Shown piece after piece: positions 8,166-15,443 of a DNA stretch of 19,804 nucleotides. Made by a program: the position numbers and the translations under genes. The stretch is from an uncultured Clostridium sp. (GTDB lineage: Bacteria; Bacillota; Clostridia; TANB77; CAG-508). The stretch's first letter is position 1; every line of letters starts with the position of its first letter. The stretch lies in contig CAMMMI010000023.1 of the NCBI GenBank assembly GCA_946497905.1, forward strand, positions 1 through 19,804. The letters run 5' to 3'. The notes below the pieces were generated by a model. The model was not told where the DNA came from, made no database searches, and was given only the letters and a program-made list of their open reading frames with translations.

Positions 8166-8750
8166 ATGCTAAATATAGTTTGGCCAATTTTTATAATAAT
8201 ATCATTTTCTTATGGAATTTTTTCAGGAAATTTAGAAAATTTAAATTCTTCAGTTTTTAATAGTGTTAATGATGCTATAAATTTGACTATTAGTTTGTTG
8301 GGCACAATGTGTTTATGGTGTGGAATTATGCAGATTGCAAATAAAACATCAGTTATTAATAAATTAACAAAAATATTAGAACCATTAATAAGGATAATTT
8401 TTCCAAAAATTAATACAAAAATAGAAAAGGAAATATCAATGAATATGATAGCAAATATTTTAGGCTTAGGAAATGCGGCAACTCCATTAGGTTTAAAAGC
8501 TATGAAAAGTATGCAAGAGGAAAATCCTAAAAAGGAAATATTATCAGATTCAATGGCAATGTTCATAATTATAAATACAGCGTCTATTCAAATTATACCA
8601 ACAACAGTAATTGCAATAAGGAATTCAATGGGGTCTAGTAATCCTACTGCTATTGTAGTTCCTATATGGATAGCCAGTGTAATAACAGCTACAGCAGGGA
8701 TAATTATTACCAAGATTTTTATAAAATTAGATAAAAAGGAGAAAAAATAA
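8166..8750 (+). CDS. spmA: Spore maturation protein A
   Basis: A 194-residue integral membrane protein of the nucleoside-recognition (Gate) domain family. Hydrophobic segments lie near residues 4-20, 38-58, 90-105, 130-150 and 160-185. The family signature is GLGNAATPLGLKAM (100-113). In B. subtilis, SpmA and SpmB are needed for dehydration of the spore core; the transported or sensed molecule is unknown. The start is the ATG after AGGTGAT. The stop overlaps the spmB start by one base (TAATG), so the two are translationally coupled. B. subtilis spmAB is sigma-E-controlled, but I found no convincing sigma-E site upstream. Confidence 0.93.
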   Translation: MLNIVWPIFIIISFSYGIFSGNLENLNSSVFNSVNDAINLTISLLGTMCLWCGIMQIANKTSVINKLTKILEPLIRIIFPKINTKIEKEISMNMIANILGLGNAATPLGLKAMKSMQEENPKKEILSDSMAMFIIINTASIQIIPTTVIAIRNSMGSSNPTAIVVPIWIASVITATAGIIITKIFIKLDKKEKK

Positions 8751-9277
8751 TGCAAACGGTAAATTTTATTTCTAATTTAGCTATGCCTCTAATGATATTG
8801 ATAATTGTTATATATGGAGTACTTGAAAAAGTAAAAATTTTTGATAATTTTTTAGAAGGTGCAAAAGAAGGAATAAAAATAACGATGAGTATTTTTCCAA
8901 CATTGATAGGATTATTTGTAGCAATAGGAGCTTTAAGAAGTTCTGGAATTTTAGACCTAATAATAAATTTTGTTACACCTTTATTAAATGTTGTGAATTT
9001 TCCAAAAGAAATAATGCCACTTGCAATGCTTAGACCAATCTCTGGAAGTAGTTCAATTGCTATAGCAACAGATATTATGAAAAATTATGGAGTTGATAGT
9101 CAAATAGGAATTATTGCTTCAACAATTATGGGATCTACTGAAACAACTTTATATACTATTGCTATATATACAAGTTGTATAAAAGTAAAAAAGATAAGGT
9201 TTGTGTTAGGGGTTGCTTTATTAGCTGATGTTATTGGAATCGTTACTAGTGTAGCTGTTTGTCGAATTATGTCGTAA
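8750..9277 (+). CDS. spmB: Spore maturation protein B
   Basis: A 175-residue partner of SpmA with the same Gate-type membrane fold. Conserved blocks are LRPISGSSS (94-102) and MGSTETTLYT (127-136). Hydrophobic segments lie near residues 8-25, 45-62, 66-84, 115-128 and 150-172. AAAGGAGAA lies just before the ATG, inside the end of spmA. The one-base overlap with spmA indicates one transcript and equal production. Confidence 0.93.
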   Translation: MQTVNFISNLAMPLMILIIVIYGVLEKVKIFDNFLEGAKEGIKITMSIFPTLIGLFVAIGALRSSGILDLIINFVTPLLNVVNFPKEIMPLAMLRPISGSSSIAIATDIMKNYGVDSQIGIIASTIMGSTETTLYTIAIYTSCIKVKKIRFVLGVALLADVIGIVTSVAVCRIMS

Positions 9278-9285
9278 TTTTTTTC

Positions 9286-9314
9286 TTGACATTTTTGTAT
9301 TTTGATATTATAAT
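9286..9314 (+). promoter_or_regulatory. Perfect-consensus sigma-A promoter downstream of spmB
   Basis: TTGACA (9286-9291), exactly 17 bp, TATAAT (9309-9314). It starts 8 bp after the spmB stop and points toward a gap with no large gene, so it must serve the 33-residue ORF at 9345 or a non-coding RNA. Confidence 0.8.
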
Positions 9315-9344
9315 AAATTAAATTAATTCAAAAGGAACAATTTT

Positions 9345-9446
9345 ATGATAATTAAATTAATTTTATTTATTCTGATTTTTTTAATCGTCAAGAAAATTAT
9401 AATCAAAATTTTAGCCAAGAAATTTTTAAAAGAAATTAATAATTAA
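9345..9446 (+). CDS. Possible small membrane peptide, 33 residues
   Basis: ATG preceded by AAAAGGAAC at the right spacing and by the perfect promoter at 9286-9314. The peptide has a hydrophobic span, residues 5-15 (LILFILIFLIV), followed by a strongly basic, still hydrophobic tail (KKIIIKILAKKFLKEINN). One membrane-spanning helix with a lysine-rich end is the general form of type I toxin peptides and of some small regulatory membrane peptides; I recognise no specific family. The promoter and ribosome site argue for expression. The composition alone could be chance in such AT-rich DNA. Confidence 0.5.
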   Translation: MIIKLILFILIFLIVKKIIIKILAKKFLKEINN

Positions 9447-9569
9447 TTATATATTTAATTTATGGTTATATATAAATGTATGTAAGTATATGATTTATGT
9501 ATTAATGTTTAAAACTATTGATAATAAAAAATTGATGGTTAGAAATTAAAATATTAAATAAGTTTTTAA

Positions 9570-9668
9570 TTTTGTAGAGAAAAATTACCTTCCCCCCAAT
9601 ATAAAGTATAAATTAAAAAATATTTAGCCCCTAAATATTTTATTGTTATAATTATTTTCTCTACAAAA
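9570..9668. repeat. Structured 99-bp segment bounded by 14-bp inverted repeats
   Basis: Perfect arms (9570-9583 and 9655-9668, core TGTAGAGAAAA) enclose a C-rich block (ccttcccccc, 9588-9597) and the internal hairpin at 9617-9641. It could be a small MITE-like insertion or a non-coding RNA. I do not recognise it as a known riboswitch or RNA family. The outer stem is not followed by a T run on either strand, so the outer arms are not a simple terminator. Confidence 0.5.
9617..9641 (-). terminator. Terminator after rlmH
   Basis: On the minus strand an 11-bp A/T-rich stem with a GGG loop is followed by T residues (complement of the A run at 9615-9620), about 37 bp past the rlmH stop. It could also stop transcription coming from the plus-strand promoter at 9286. 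Confidence 0.6.
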
Positions 9669-9677
9669 AATAATAGA

Positions 9678-10157
9678 TTATCTATGGTAAGTTTCATTAT
9701 TAGAAATTTTAAAAGCCCTAAATATTTGTTCTAAAAGGAAAAGCCTGATTAATTGATGAGGAAAAGTCATTTTAGAAAAACAAATTTTTTTATTACATTT
9801 ATTTAATAATTCTTTAGTTAGACCTAAAGATCCTCCAATAATAAATGTTATTGAGCTATTTTCCATAGATATATTTTCAATCGTTTTAGAAAATTCTTCA
9901 GAGGAAAGTTCATTTCCTGTTAGATCTAAGGCAATTATATAAGAATCTTTTTTTAAATGATTTATAATATTATTGCATTCTTTAGTTTTAATTTCATTTG
10001 ATAAATTGTTATTTAATTTATCAGGAATTTTTTCATCTGGAAGTTCTAAAATGTTTAATTTGCAGTACCTAGAAAGACGTTTAGAATATTCTTCTATAGC
10101 ACTTTTTAGGTATTGCTCTTTAATTTTTCCAATACAAATAATATTTATATTTAACAT
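9678..10157 (-). CDS. rlmH: 23S rRNA (pseudouridine(1915)-N3)-methyltransferase
   Basis: A 159-residue SPOUT methyltransferase, the normal length for RlmH. The SAM-binding knot shows FIIGGSLGL (105-113) and FSKMTFPHQLIRLFLLEQIFRAFKI (127-151); the C-terminus ends YHR, the conserved end of the family. It methylates pseudouridine 1915 in helix 69 of the large subunit. AAGGAGT lies just before the ATG. It follows walJ by 12 bp, the same neighbourhood as B. subtilis walJ-htrC-rlmH but without an HtrA-type protease between them. Confidence 0.96.
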   Translation of the reverse strand: MLNINIICIGKIKEQYLKSAIEEYSKRLSRYCKLNILELPDEKIPDKLNNNLSNEIKTKECNNIINHLKKDSYIIALDLTGNELSSEEFSKTIENISMENSSITFIIGGSLGLTKELLNKCNKKICFSKMTFPHQLIRLFLLEQIFRAFKISNNETYHR

Positions 10158-10169
10158 ATGTACTCCTTG

Positions 10170-10958
10170 TTAAAAAGATAATAATTTGCTATGTGAATCA
10201 CGTTTGGCAACAGAAAGAGTAATAGAATTCTCATCATAGTTATTTGTAAGTAATTCTTCAACTACAGTCTTATATGCAAGCTCTGGAAAATTACTTTCTT
10301 TACTTAAATGTCCAAGCATTGCATTTTTTAATCCTGATTTTAGTAGATAAGATATTGTTTTCCCTGCTATTTCATTAGGAAGATGTCCAGTAGGACCAGA
10401 GATTCTTGACTTTAGCTTAAATGGGTATGATGAACATTTTAATACTTCTGGATCATAATTTGCTTCCAACATAATAAATAGGCTTTCTTCTAAATTTTTT
10501 AAAATATAATTATTCATGTGTCCAATATCTGTTGCAATACTAATTTTTTTATTATCTTTAAAAATATTAAATCCGCAAGGATTAGCTGCATCATGTGGTA
10601 TAGAAAAAGGTTTAATGTCTAAATCTCCAATTGAAAAATGTTCATTAACTTTGAATTTTTTTATATTTTTATCATTAATTTTATCACTTTGCTTTGGCAT
10701 TGCATCTAAAGTTTCTTGATTTACATATACAGGCAAGTCAAATTTTTTTGCGAAAGTTCCTAAACCTTGAACATGGTCAGAATGTTCATGTGTAATCAAA
10801 ATGCCGTCTATGTCTATAGGATTAATATTTATATCATTTAATGCTTGTTCGATTTTTTTACTACTAACACCAGCATCTACAAGAATTTTAGTGTTTTTAC
10901 TTTCAACAAATAGGCTATTCCCGCTACTTCCGCTATATAAACTACAAAAATTTATCAT
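10170..10958 (-). CDS. walJ: MBL-fold metallohydrolase, WalJ/YycJ family
   Basis: A 262-residue metallo-beta-lactamase-fold protein. The metal-binding motif THEHSDH (56-62) is complete. Other metal ligands expected by family are H in IPHDAANPCGF, D in ATDIGH and H in LGHLSKESN. The start MINFCSLYSGSSGNS is typical of YycJ/WalJ, a predicted DNA exonuclease-like protein genetically tied to the WalRK cell-wall regulon in Bacillus; its true substrate is not established. It lies 21 bp after murA and 12 bp before rlmH, so the three are probably one operon. No walR or walK is present in the window. Confidence 0.9.
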   Translation of the reverse strand: MINFCSLYSGSSGNSLFVESKNTKILVDAGVSSKKIEQALNDININPIDIDGILITHEHSDHVQGLGTFAKKFDLPVYVNQETLDAMPKQSDKINDKNIKKFKVNEHFSIGDLDIKPFSIPHDAANPCGFNIFKDNKKISIATDIGHMNNYILKNLEESLFIMLEANYDPEVLKCSSYPFKLKSRISGPTGHLPNEIAGKTISYLLKSGLKNAMLGHLSKESNFPELAYKTVVEELLTNNYDENSITLSVAKRDSHSKLLSF

Positions 10959-10979
10959 AAATATTCTTCTTTCCTTTGT

Positions 10980-12239
10980 TTATTCTGTAACTCTTTCGAT
11001 TTTTGCACCAATTTTTCTGAATTTTTCTTCTATATTTTCATATCCTCTATCAATATGTTGTAAATTATATATTTCTGTTGTGCCTTCAGCAGCTGTTCCG
11101 GCTATAACTAAAGCTGCACCGGCTCTTAAATCTGTGGAATATACTGGTGCACCATGTAATTTTTTTACACCTTCAAAAAAGGCTGATTTTCCTTGAGCTG
11201 TTATTTTAGCACCCATTTTATTTAATTCGTCAGTATATTGGAATCTTGAATCCCATATACTTTCATTAATTATGCTTGTACCATTTGCTAATGATAAAAC
11301 TACACCCATTTGAGGTTGCAAGTCTGTTGGAAAACCTGGATATGGTAATGTTTTTATATTGGCTTTATTAGGTCTTTTATTACACCAAACTCTAATAGTA
11401 TCACAATTATCTTCTACATTTCCACCTATTTCTAATATTTTAGCTGTTAGAGGCTCTAAATGTTTTGTTATACAATTTTTTATTAATAAATCACCTCGTG
11501 TTGCTACAGCTGCAAGCATAAATGTTCCTGCTTCAATTTGATCTGGAACTACTGAATATGTTGCATTTCCATGTAACTTTTCGACTCCATTTATTTTTAT
11601 TACATCAGTTCCAGCACCTCTAATATCTGCACCCATTGTATTTAAAAAATTAGCAACATCAACTATGTGAGGTTCTTTAGCAGCATTATCAATAATTGTA
11701 GTTCCTTTTGCTAAAACTGCTGATAACATTACATTTATAGTAGCACCAACAGAAACAATGTCCATATATATTGGACTACCTTTTAATTTTTTAGCTTTAG
11801 CATAAATTGTACCTTTTTCTAAAGAAACATTTGCACCTAAAAGTTCAAACCCTTTTATATGTTGGTCTATTGGTCTAGCTCCTAATTTACACCCACCTGG
11901 CATTCCAACTTCAATTTCTCCCATTCTACCAAGCATAGAACCTATTATGTAATAAGATGCCCTAAATTTGCTAGTTAAATCTAAAGGCGCTTTTGTTGTA
12001 ATGATATTTGAATTATCTATAGTTATTGTATTATTATCATCCCAAGTAATTTTAGAACCTAAAGCTTCTAGGATTTTACATAGAATTTGTATATCACTTA
12101 TATTAGGTATATTTTCTATAGTACAAGTACCATCTATTAGAAGAGTAGAAGGTAATATAGCTACTGCCGCATTTTTTGCACCACTAATTGTTACTTCACC
12201 TTTAAGAGGTGTAGGACCTTTTACTACTAGTTTTTCCAC
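10980..12239 (-). CDS. murA: UDP-N-acetylglucosamine 1-carboxyvinyltransferase
   Basis: A 419-residue EPSP-synthase-fold enzyme that transfers enolpyruvate from PEP to UDP-GlcNAc, the first committed step of peptidoglycan synthesis. Key residues are visible: K22-N23 (GAKNAA), C117 (GGCKLGARP, the catalytic, fosfomycin-reactive cysteine), D306 (PGFPTDLQPQM) and R372 (LRAGAALV). I chose the GTG at 12239, preceded by GGGGGA 8 bp upstream, because it gives the canonical start MEKLVVKG. An ATG at 12296 would run the protein through a 5' hairpin and add 19 residues unlike the family. It has its own promoter and leader hairpin and probably carries walJ and rlmH on the same transcript. Confidence 0.95.
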   Translation of the reverse strand: MEKLVVKGPTPLKGEVTISGAKNAAVAILPSTLLIDGTCTIENIPNISDIQILCKILEALGSKITWDDNNTITIDNSNIITTKAPLDLTSKFRASYYIIGSMLGRMGEIEVGMPGGCKLGARPIDQHIKGFELLGANVSLEKGTIYAKAKKLKGSPIYMDIVSVGATINVMLSAVLAKGTTIIDNAAKEPHIVDVANFLNTMGADIRGAGTDVIKINGVEKLHGNATYSVVPDQIEAGTFMLAAVATRGDLLIKNCITKHLEPLTAKILEIGGNVEDNCDTIRVWCNKRPNKANIKTLPYPGFPTDLQPQMGVVLSLANGTSIINESIWDSRFQYTDELNKMGAKITAQGKSAFFEGVKKLHGAPVYSTDLRAGAALVIAGTAAEGTTEIYNLQHIDRGYENIEEKFRKIGAKIERVTE

Positions 12240-12252
12240 TTTTAATTCCCCC

Positions 12253-12313
12253 AATAATTTTTTGTCATTTTGCCATTTTGGGGGAGTTTTCCCCAAAATG
12301 ACAAAAAATTATT
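12253..12313 (-). promoter_or_regulatory. Long leader hairpin directly before the murA ribosome site
   Basis: The outer arms, 12253-12271 and 12295-12313, pair perfectly over 19 bp (core AATTTTTTGTCATTTT). Inside, CATTTTGGGG (12274-12283) pairs with CCCCAAAATG (12291-12300) as an alternative. The left arm contains the tandem near-copy CATTTTG CCATTTTG, so the right arm can pair with either unit. In the mRNA the stem ends 1-2 bases before the GGGGGA ribosome site. No T run follows, so it is not a usual terminator; translation control or RNA stability is the more natural reading. Confidence 0.6.
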
Positions 12314-12338
12314 AATTCCGATATTTTCTACAAACTAA

Positions 12339-12367
12339 AATATAACATAAAGTAAAAATTATTGCAA
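12339..12367 (-). promoter_or_regulatory. Promoter of the murA-walJ-rlmH operon
   Basis: On the minus strand, TTGCAA (12362-12367), a 17-bp spacer and TATATT (12339-12344). The -35 directly abuts the spoIIR stop codon. Transcription would start near 12,332 and include the leader hairpin. Confidence 0.6.
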
Positions 12368-13033
12368 CTATTTTTTTGCAGTTAATAATCCAACATCATT
12401 GAAAAATTCTAGAAGCTTAAATTTGAATTGAATTTTGTTATCAGAATCGTCAGATATTAAAGCAAATTCTTCTTCTGACATATTCTCTTTTAGAACTTCT
12501 TTAGATTCATCAGGAACAATACCAGAAGATATATCTACAAAACATAGAGGAGGGAACATTACACACCACCAATTTTGACCTTTAGCTTCACCTATTTCGA
12601 CTCTTAAAGCGTCATAATATCCAGCTGGTAATGAAATATCACCGTAATTTTTTGTAGGAAATTCAAAATTACCTATATTAATAGTTACATCATATGAATA
12701 TCCAGCATTTCTGATTGTATCTATAGCAATTTTTTTGAATTCTTCTTTGTTTTGTTCAACTATTTCAGTTGCTTCTGATTTAGTTTTACAGCTAGAGCAT
12801 AATTTGTTCATATATTCTAATAAATTATCTCTAACTAAAAGTTTTAATTCCTGATCTTCTTTGCTATCACTATTTGCTAATACGTGTAATCTAAATACAC
12901 TATTTTCTATATCGCTTAAAACATTATTTGCGTAAGAAAAAGCACAGATTGATGTATATATAAAAAGTAAAAAACTTAAAATAATTACCATTTTTACCTT
13001 GGGATTTTTAATTATATTTAAAAATTTTTTCAT
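12368..13033 (-). CDS. spoIIR: Stage II sporulation protein R
   Basis: A 221-residue secreted or membrane-anchored signalling protein. Residues 13-33 are a hydrophobic signal or anchor. The conserved blocks are FRLHVLANSDSKEDQELKL (47-65) and the run from GNFEFPTKNYG through PAGYYDALRVEIGEAKGQNWWCVMFPPLC. In B. subtilis, SpoIIR is made in the forespore under sigma-F and acts across the septum to trigger SpoIIGA processing of pro-sigma-E. The ribosome site GGAGGT is close to consensus. A sigma-F-like promoter lies upstream at 13,078-13,106. It precedes murA on the same strand, but murA has its own promoter, so the two can be controlled separately. Confidence 0.95.
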   Translation of the reverse strand: MKKFLNIIKNPKVKMVIILSFLLFIYTSICAFSYANNVLSDIENSVFRLHVLANSDSKEDQELKLLVRDNLLEYMNKLCSSCKTKSEATEIVEQNKEEFKKIAIDTIRNAGYSYDVTINIGNFEFPTKNYGDISLPAGYYDALRVEIGEAKGQNWWCVMFPPLCFVDISSGIVPDESKEVLKENMSEEEFALISDDSDNKIQFKFKLLEFFNDVGLLTAKK

Positions 13034-13077
13034 AAATTACCTCCAATAAACTTATTTAGAAAAATATTCTTTATATG

Positions 13078-13106
13078 AATTATTTCCAATTTATAGGTTT
13101 TTATAC
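13078..13106 (-). promoter_or_regulatory. Candidate sigma-F promoter of spoIIR
   Basis: On the minus strand, GTATA (13102-13106) matches the -35 consensus GYWTA. After 14 bp, GGAAATAATT (13078-13087) matches the -10 consensus GGNRANANTW at every position. The usual spacing is about 15 bp. The 5' leader would be near 40 bases and includes the strong GGAGGT site. This fits the known sigma-F control of spoIIR in B. subtilis. Confidence 0.6.
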
Positions 13107-13147
13107 AATTTTGCGAAAAAAGTCGAGCGATTTTATTTGAAATATTA

Positions 13148-13182
13148 TTGACATATTTGAAAATGAATGGTAAAATTTACCA
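13148..13182 (+). promoter_or_regulatory. Sigma-A promoter with overlapping palindrome before the 158-residue gene
   Basis: TTGACA (13148-13153), 17 bp, TAAAAT (13171-13176). The -10 sits inside the perfect palindrome TGGTAAAATTTACCA (13168-13182), a plausible operator for an unknown repressor. Confidence 0.65.
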
Positions 13183-13247
13183 GTAAGCAATAATACGAAA
13201 ACATAAATATCCGTAATGATTATTAATTTTGAAAGGATGAATTGCTA

Positions 13248-13724
13248 ATGAGTAATAATAAAACAAATGAAAAAATATGTACATTTTTTGTAAGTGATTA
13301 TCACTTTGAAATGAAAAGTTTACCATATATAACAAAAAATTTAGAAAAAGATAAAAGTATAATAATATTAACAGAAAATGATTTAAAAGGTACAATTGAA
13401 GAATTAATACAAAGAACTAATTTAAATGTAGATACTAAAGAGAAGGTATTAAACTTAAACTGGAAAAACGACGATTTAAACAAATTTAAAGAAATAAAAG
13501 AAAATGCCAAAAGTAATAAGGAAACATTAATTTTTGTAAAAGGAAAATTAAATTATATAAAAAATGTAAATAAAAACATAGATAAATGGATTCATGATAT
13601 AAGTAGTGTGAAAATAGTTGATTGTTATGATATGAATGAGATTGGAGAAAATATTGATGAAATAATGGATAGATATAAAGTGGTATTAAATACATCAGGA
13701 GAAAAAGAAATTGAAAAAATCTAA
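13248..13724 (+). CDS. Conserved-looking protein of unknown function, 158 residues
   Basis: A soluble, charged protein with no signal peptide or membrane span. The start ATG at 13248 follows AAAGGA by 10 bp; a TTG two codons earlier is too close to that site. The layout alternates strands and helices: KICTFFVSDYHFEMKSLPYI (9-28), SIIILTENDLKGTIEELIQR (37-56), VLNLNWKN (67-74), TLIFVKGKLNYI (93-104) and VKIVDCYDMNEIG (121-133). This pattern loosely recalls the MEDS/RecA-like sensory domains (a strand, a helix, then an I-L-T-E element), but I see no Walker motif or catalytic set, so the resemblance is weak inference. It stands alone with its own promoter and terminator. Confidence 0.75.
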   Translation: MSNNKTNEKICTFFVSDYHFEMKSLPYITKNLEKDKSIIILTENDLKGTIEELIQRTNLNVDTKEKVLNLNWKNDDLNKFKEIKENAKSNKETLIFVKGKLNYIKNVNKNIDKWIHDISSVKIVDCYDMNEIGENIDEIMDRYKVVLNTSGEKEIEKI

Positions 13725-13764
13725 ACAAAGTGTTGATAAATTTTAAAAAATAGTATATAACTAT

Positions 13765-13797
13765 AAAACAGATGATATTATTTATTATCTGTTTTAA
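13765..13797 (+). terminator. Terminator after the 158-residue gene
   Basis: AAAACAGATGATA (13765-13777) pairs with TATTATCTGTTTT (13783-13795), one G-U pair, around a 5-base loop, 41 bp past the stop. The 3' arm ends in TTTT. Confidence 0.75.
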
Positions 13798-13844
13798 TTA
13801 TACACTTTTGTGTTTATAATATTATAAGGAAAGGAATAAACGTT

Positions 13845-15095
13845 ATGGTCAAAAGAAAAGCAGAAATAGAGGTAATTTTAAAGAAATATGGTCAAGAACA
13901 CTTATTAAATAACTTTGATAAATTAGATGATATACATAAAGAAAGATTATTAGACGAAATAGAAAATATAGATTTTGAACTTATACAAAGTTTATATGAA
14001 AGTACTAATAAAAAACATAAAAAAGAAGTAGATAAAATTGAACCTATGGAATATCTAGATAAATTCAAATTAAATGAGAAATATAAATATTATGAAAATA
14101 TAGGTAAAAAAGCAATAAAAGAAGGAAAATTAGCAGCTGTTACAATGGCTGGAGGACAAGGAACTAGATTGGGTCATGACGGACCAAAAGGAACTTTTGA
14201 TATAGGTTTAGATTCTCATAAATCTTTGTTTGAATTATTATGTGATTCATTAAAAGAAGAAGGTAAAAAATACGATGTTACAATTCCTTGGTTTATAATG
14301 ACAAGCAAAGAAAATAATGCTGATACAATAAAATTTTTTGAAAAACATAAATATTTTGGATATCAAAAAGATAAAAATCTATTTTTCTTTGTACAGGGCG
14401 AATTACCTATGATAGATACCGAAGGAAAAATTCTATTAAATGAAGAAGGGCTTATAAAACAAGCTGCAGATGGACATGGAGGAATATATGAGTCTTTGGT
14501 AAAAAGTAAAATGACAGAAAAAATGAAGAGTATGGGAATTGAATGGGTGTTTATAGGAGGAGTTGACAACTGTTTGGTGAAAATGGTTGATCCTGTATTA
14601 ATGGGGATTGCAATTGATAAAGAAGTTACAGTAGCGTGTAAATCAGTTGTAAAAGCAAATCCTCAAGAAAAAGTAGGAGTTTTTTGCAAGAAAAATGGTA
14701 GACCAAATGTTATAGAATATTCAGAAATAACAGACGAAATGGCAGAAGCAACAGATGATAATGGTGAATTATTATATGGAGAATCTCATATATTATGTAA
14801 TTTATTTAGTGTAGAAGCGGTAGAAAGGATGGGAGCTAATCCTCTTCCATATCATGTAGCATTTAAAAAAGCTACTTATATGGACAAAAATGGGGAAATA
14901 GTTGTTCCAGACTCACCAAATGCATATAAATTTGAAGTATTTCTTTTTGACGCTTTTGGTGTAGTAGATGAAATGGCGATTTTAAGAGTAAAAAGAGAAG
15001 AAGAATTTGCACCAGTTAAAAATGCAGATTCAGCAGGAGTAGATTGTCCGAAAACTGCTAGAGATTTATATAATAGATTTTATCATTTAAAATAA
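13845..15095 (+). CDS. UDP-sugar pyrophosphorylase, UDPGP family (UDP-N-acetylhexosamine or UDP-glucose type)
   Basis: A 416-residue nucleotidyltransferase of the UDPGP family that joins UTP and a hexose 1-phosphate. An N-terminal helical region of about 95 residues is followed by the nucleotide loop MAGGQGTRLG (101-110), GPKGTFDIG (113-121), GELPMI, ADGHGGIYESL and VDNCLVKMVDP, then PLPYHVAFKKA. The last blocks resemble the UDP-GlcNAc pyrophosphorylase (UAP1/AGX) branch more than classical UDP-glucose pyrophosphorylase, so UDP-GlcNAc is a reasonable product; UDP-glucose cannot be excluded. AAGGAAAGGA precedes the ATG. The next gene is a phosphohexomutase that could supply the sugar 1-phosphate. 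Confidence 0.88.
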   Translation: MVKRKAEIEVILKKYGQEHLLNNFDKLDDIHKERLLDEIENIDFELIQSLYESTNKKHKKEVDKIEPMEYLDKFKLNEKYKYYENIGKKAIKEGKLAAVTMAGGQGTRLGHDGPKGTFDIGLDSHKSLFELLCDSLKEEGKKYDVTIPWFIMTSKENNADTIKFFEKHKYFGYQKDKNLFFFVQGELPMIDTEGKILLNEEGLIKQAADGHGGIYESLVKSKMTEKMKSMGIEWVFIGGVDNCLVKMVDPVLMGIAIDKEVTVACKSVVKANPQEKVGVFCKKNGRPNVIEYSEITDEMAEATDDNGELLYGESHILCNLFSVEAVERMGANPLPYHVAFKKATYMDKNGEIVVPDSPNAYKFEVFLFDAFGVVDEMAILRVKREEEFAPVKNADSAGVDCPKTARDLYNRFYHLK

Positions 15096-15150
15096 TTTAA
15101 AAATATATATGTTTGGGTAAAATATAAAATTTTATATGTTTTATAAAGTA

Positions 15151-15189
15151 AAAACTGACCTGAAAATTTAAGAATTTTAGGTCAGTTTT
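15151..15189 (+). terminator. Terminator after the pyrophosphorylase gene
   Basis: AAAACTGACCT with a bulged G and AAAATT (15151-15168) pairs with AATTTTAGGTCAGTTTT (15173-15189) around a 4-base loop; the 3' arm ends in TTTT. Confidence 0.85.
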
Positions 15190-15195
15190 ATGTTT

Positions 15196-15226
15196 TATAA
15201 TAGGAAAGTTAGCCTTTCCTATTATA
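15196..15226. repeat. Hairpin repeat, copy 1 (AGGAAAG/CTTTCCT family)
   Basis: A perfect 13-bp stem (15196-15208 with 15214-15226) with loop ttagc. It shares its core and loop pattern with the hairpin at 19,751-19,789, and is followed by ctttccgatttgttc (15227-15241), found again exactly at 17,280-17,294. It lies just after the pyrophosphorylase terminator. The remaining 15,242-15,355 is featureless A/T-rich DNA. Confidence 0.75.
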
Positions 15227-15358
15227 CTTTCCGATTTGTTCTTAATTACTCTGTTAAATACAAAATATAAAAAATTCTAAAACGATTAAGTAGTAATTGT
15301 AATTCATGATAAAGTTATTAAATAATTTAAATTTATACTTCTCATATCAATTCATTTA

Positions 15359-15367
15359 TGGTAGAAT
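15359..15367 (+). promoter_or_regulatory. Extended -10 promoter candidate for the phosphohexomutase
   Basis: TGGTAGAAT (15359-15367) has the TGN extension and a good -10; no recognisable -35 lies 17 bp upstream. The chosen ATG is 77 bp downstream. Confidence 0.4.
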
Positions 15368-15443
15368 AATAAACAATTAAAGTAATTTGATAAAATCCAA
15401 AAAAATAGTGATTTTATTAAAAGATTATATAGGGAGGAATTTT

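Noticed and set aside
12240..12296. Upstream ATG extension of murA by 19 residues
   Set aside because: The extension is encoded by the leader hairpin, has no family match and bypasses the GGGGGA site before the GTG at 12239, which gives the standard MurA start and length.
15387..15443. Upstream start of the phosphohexomutase
   Set aside because: The added residues are A/T-rich spacer, and GGGAGG sits right before the ATG at 15444.
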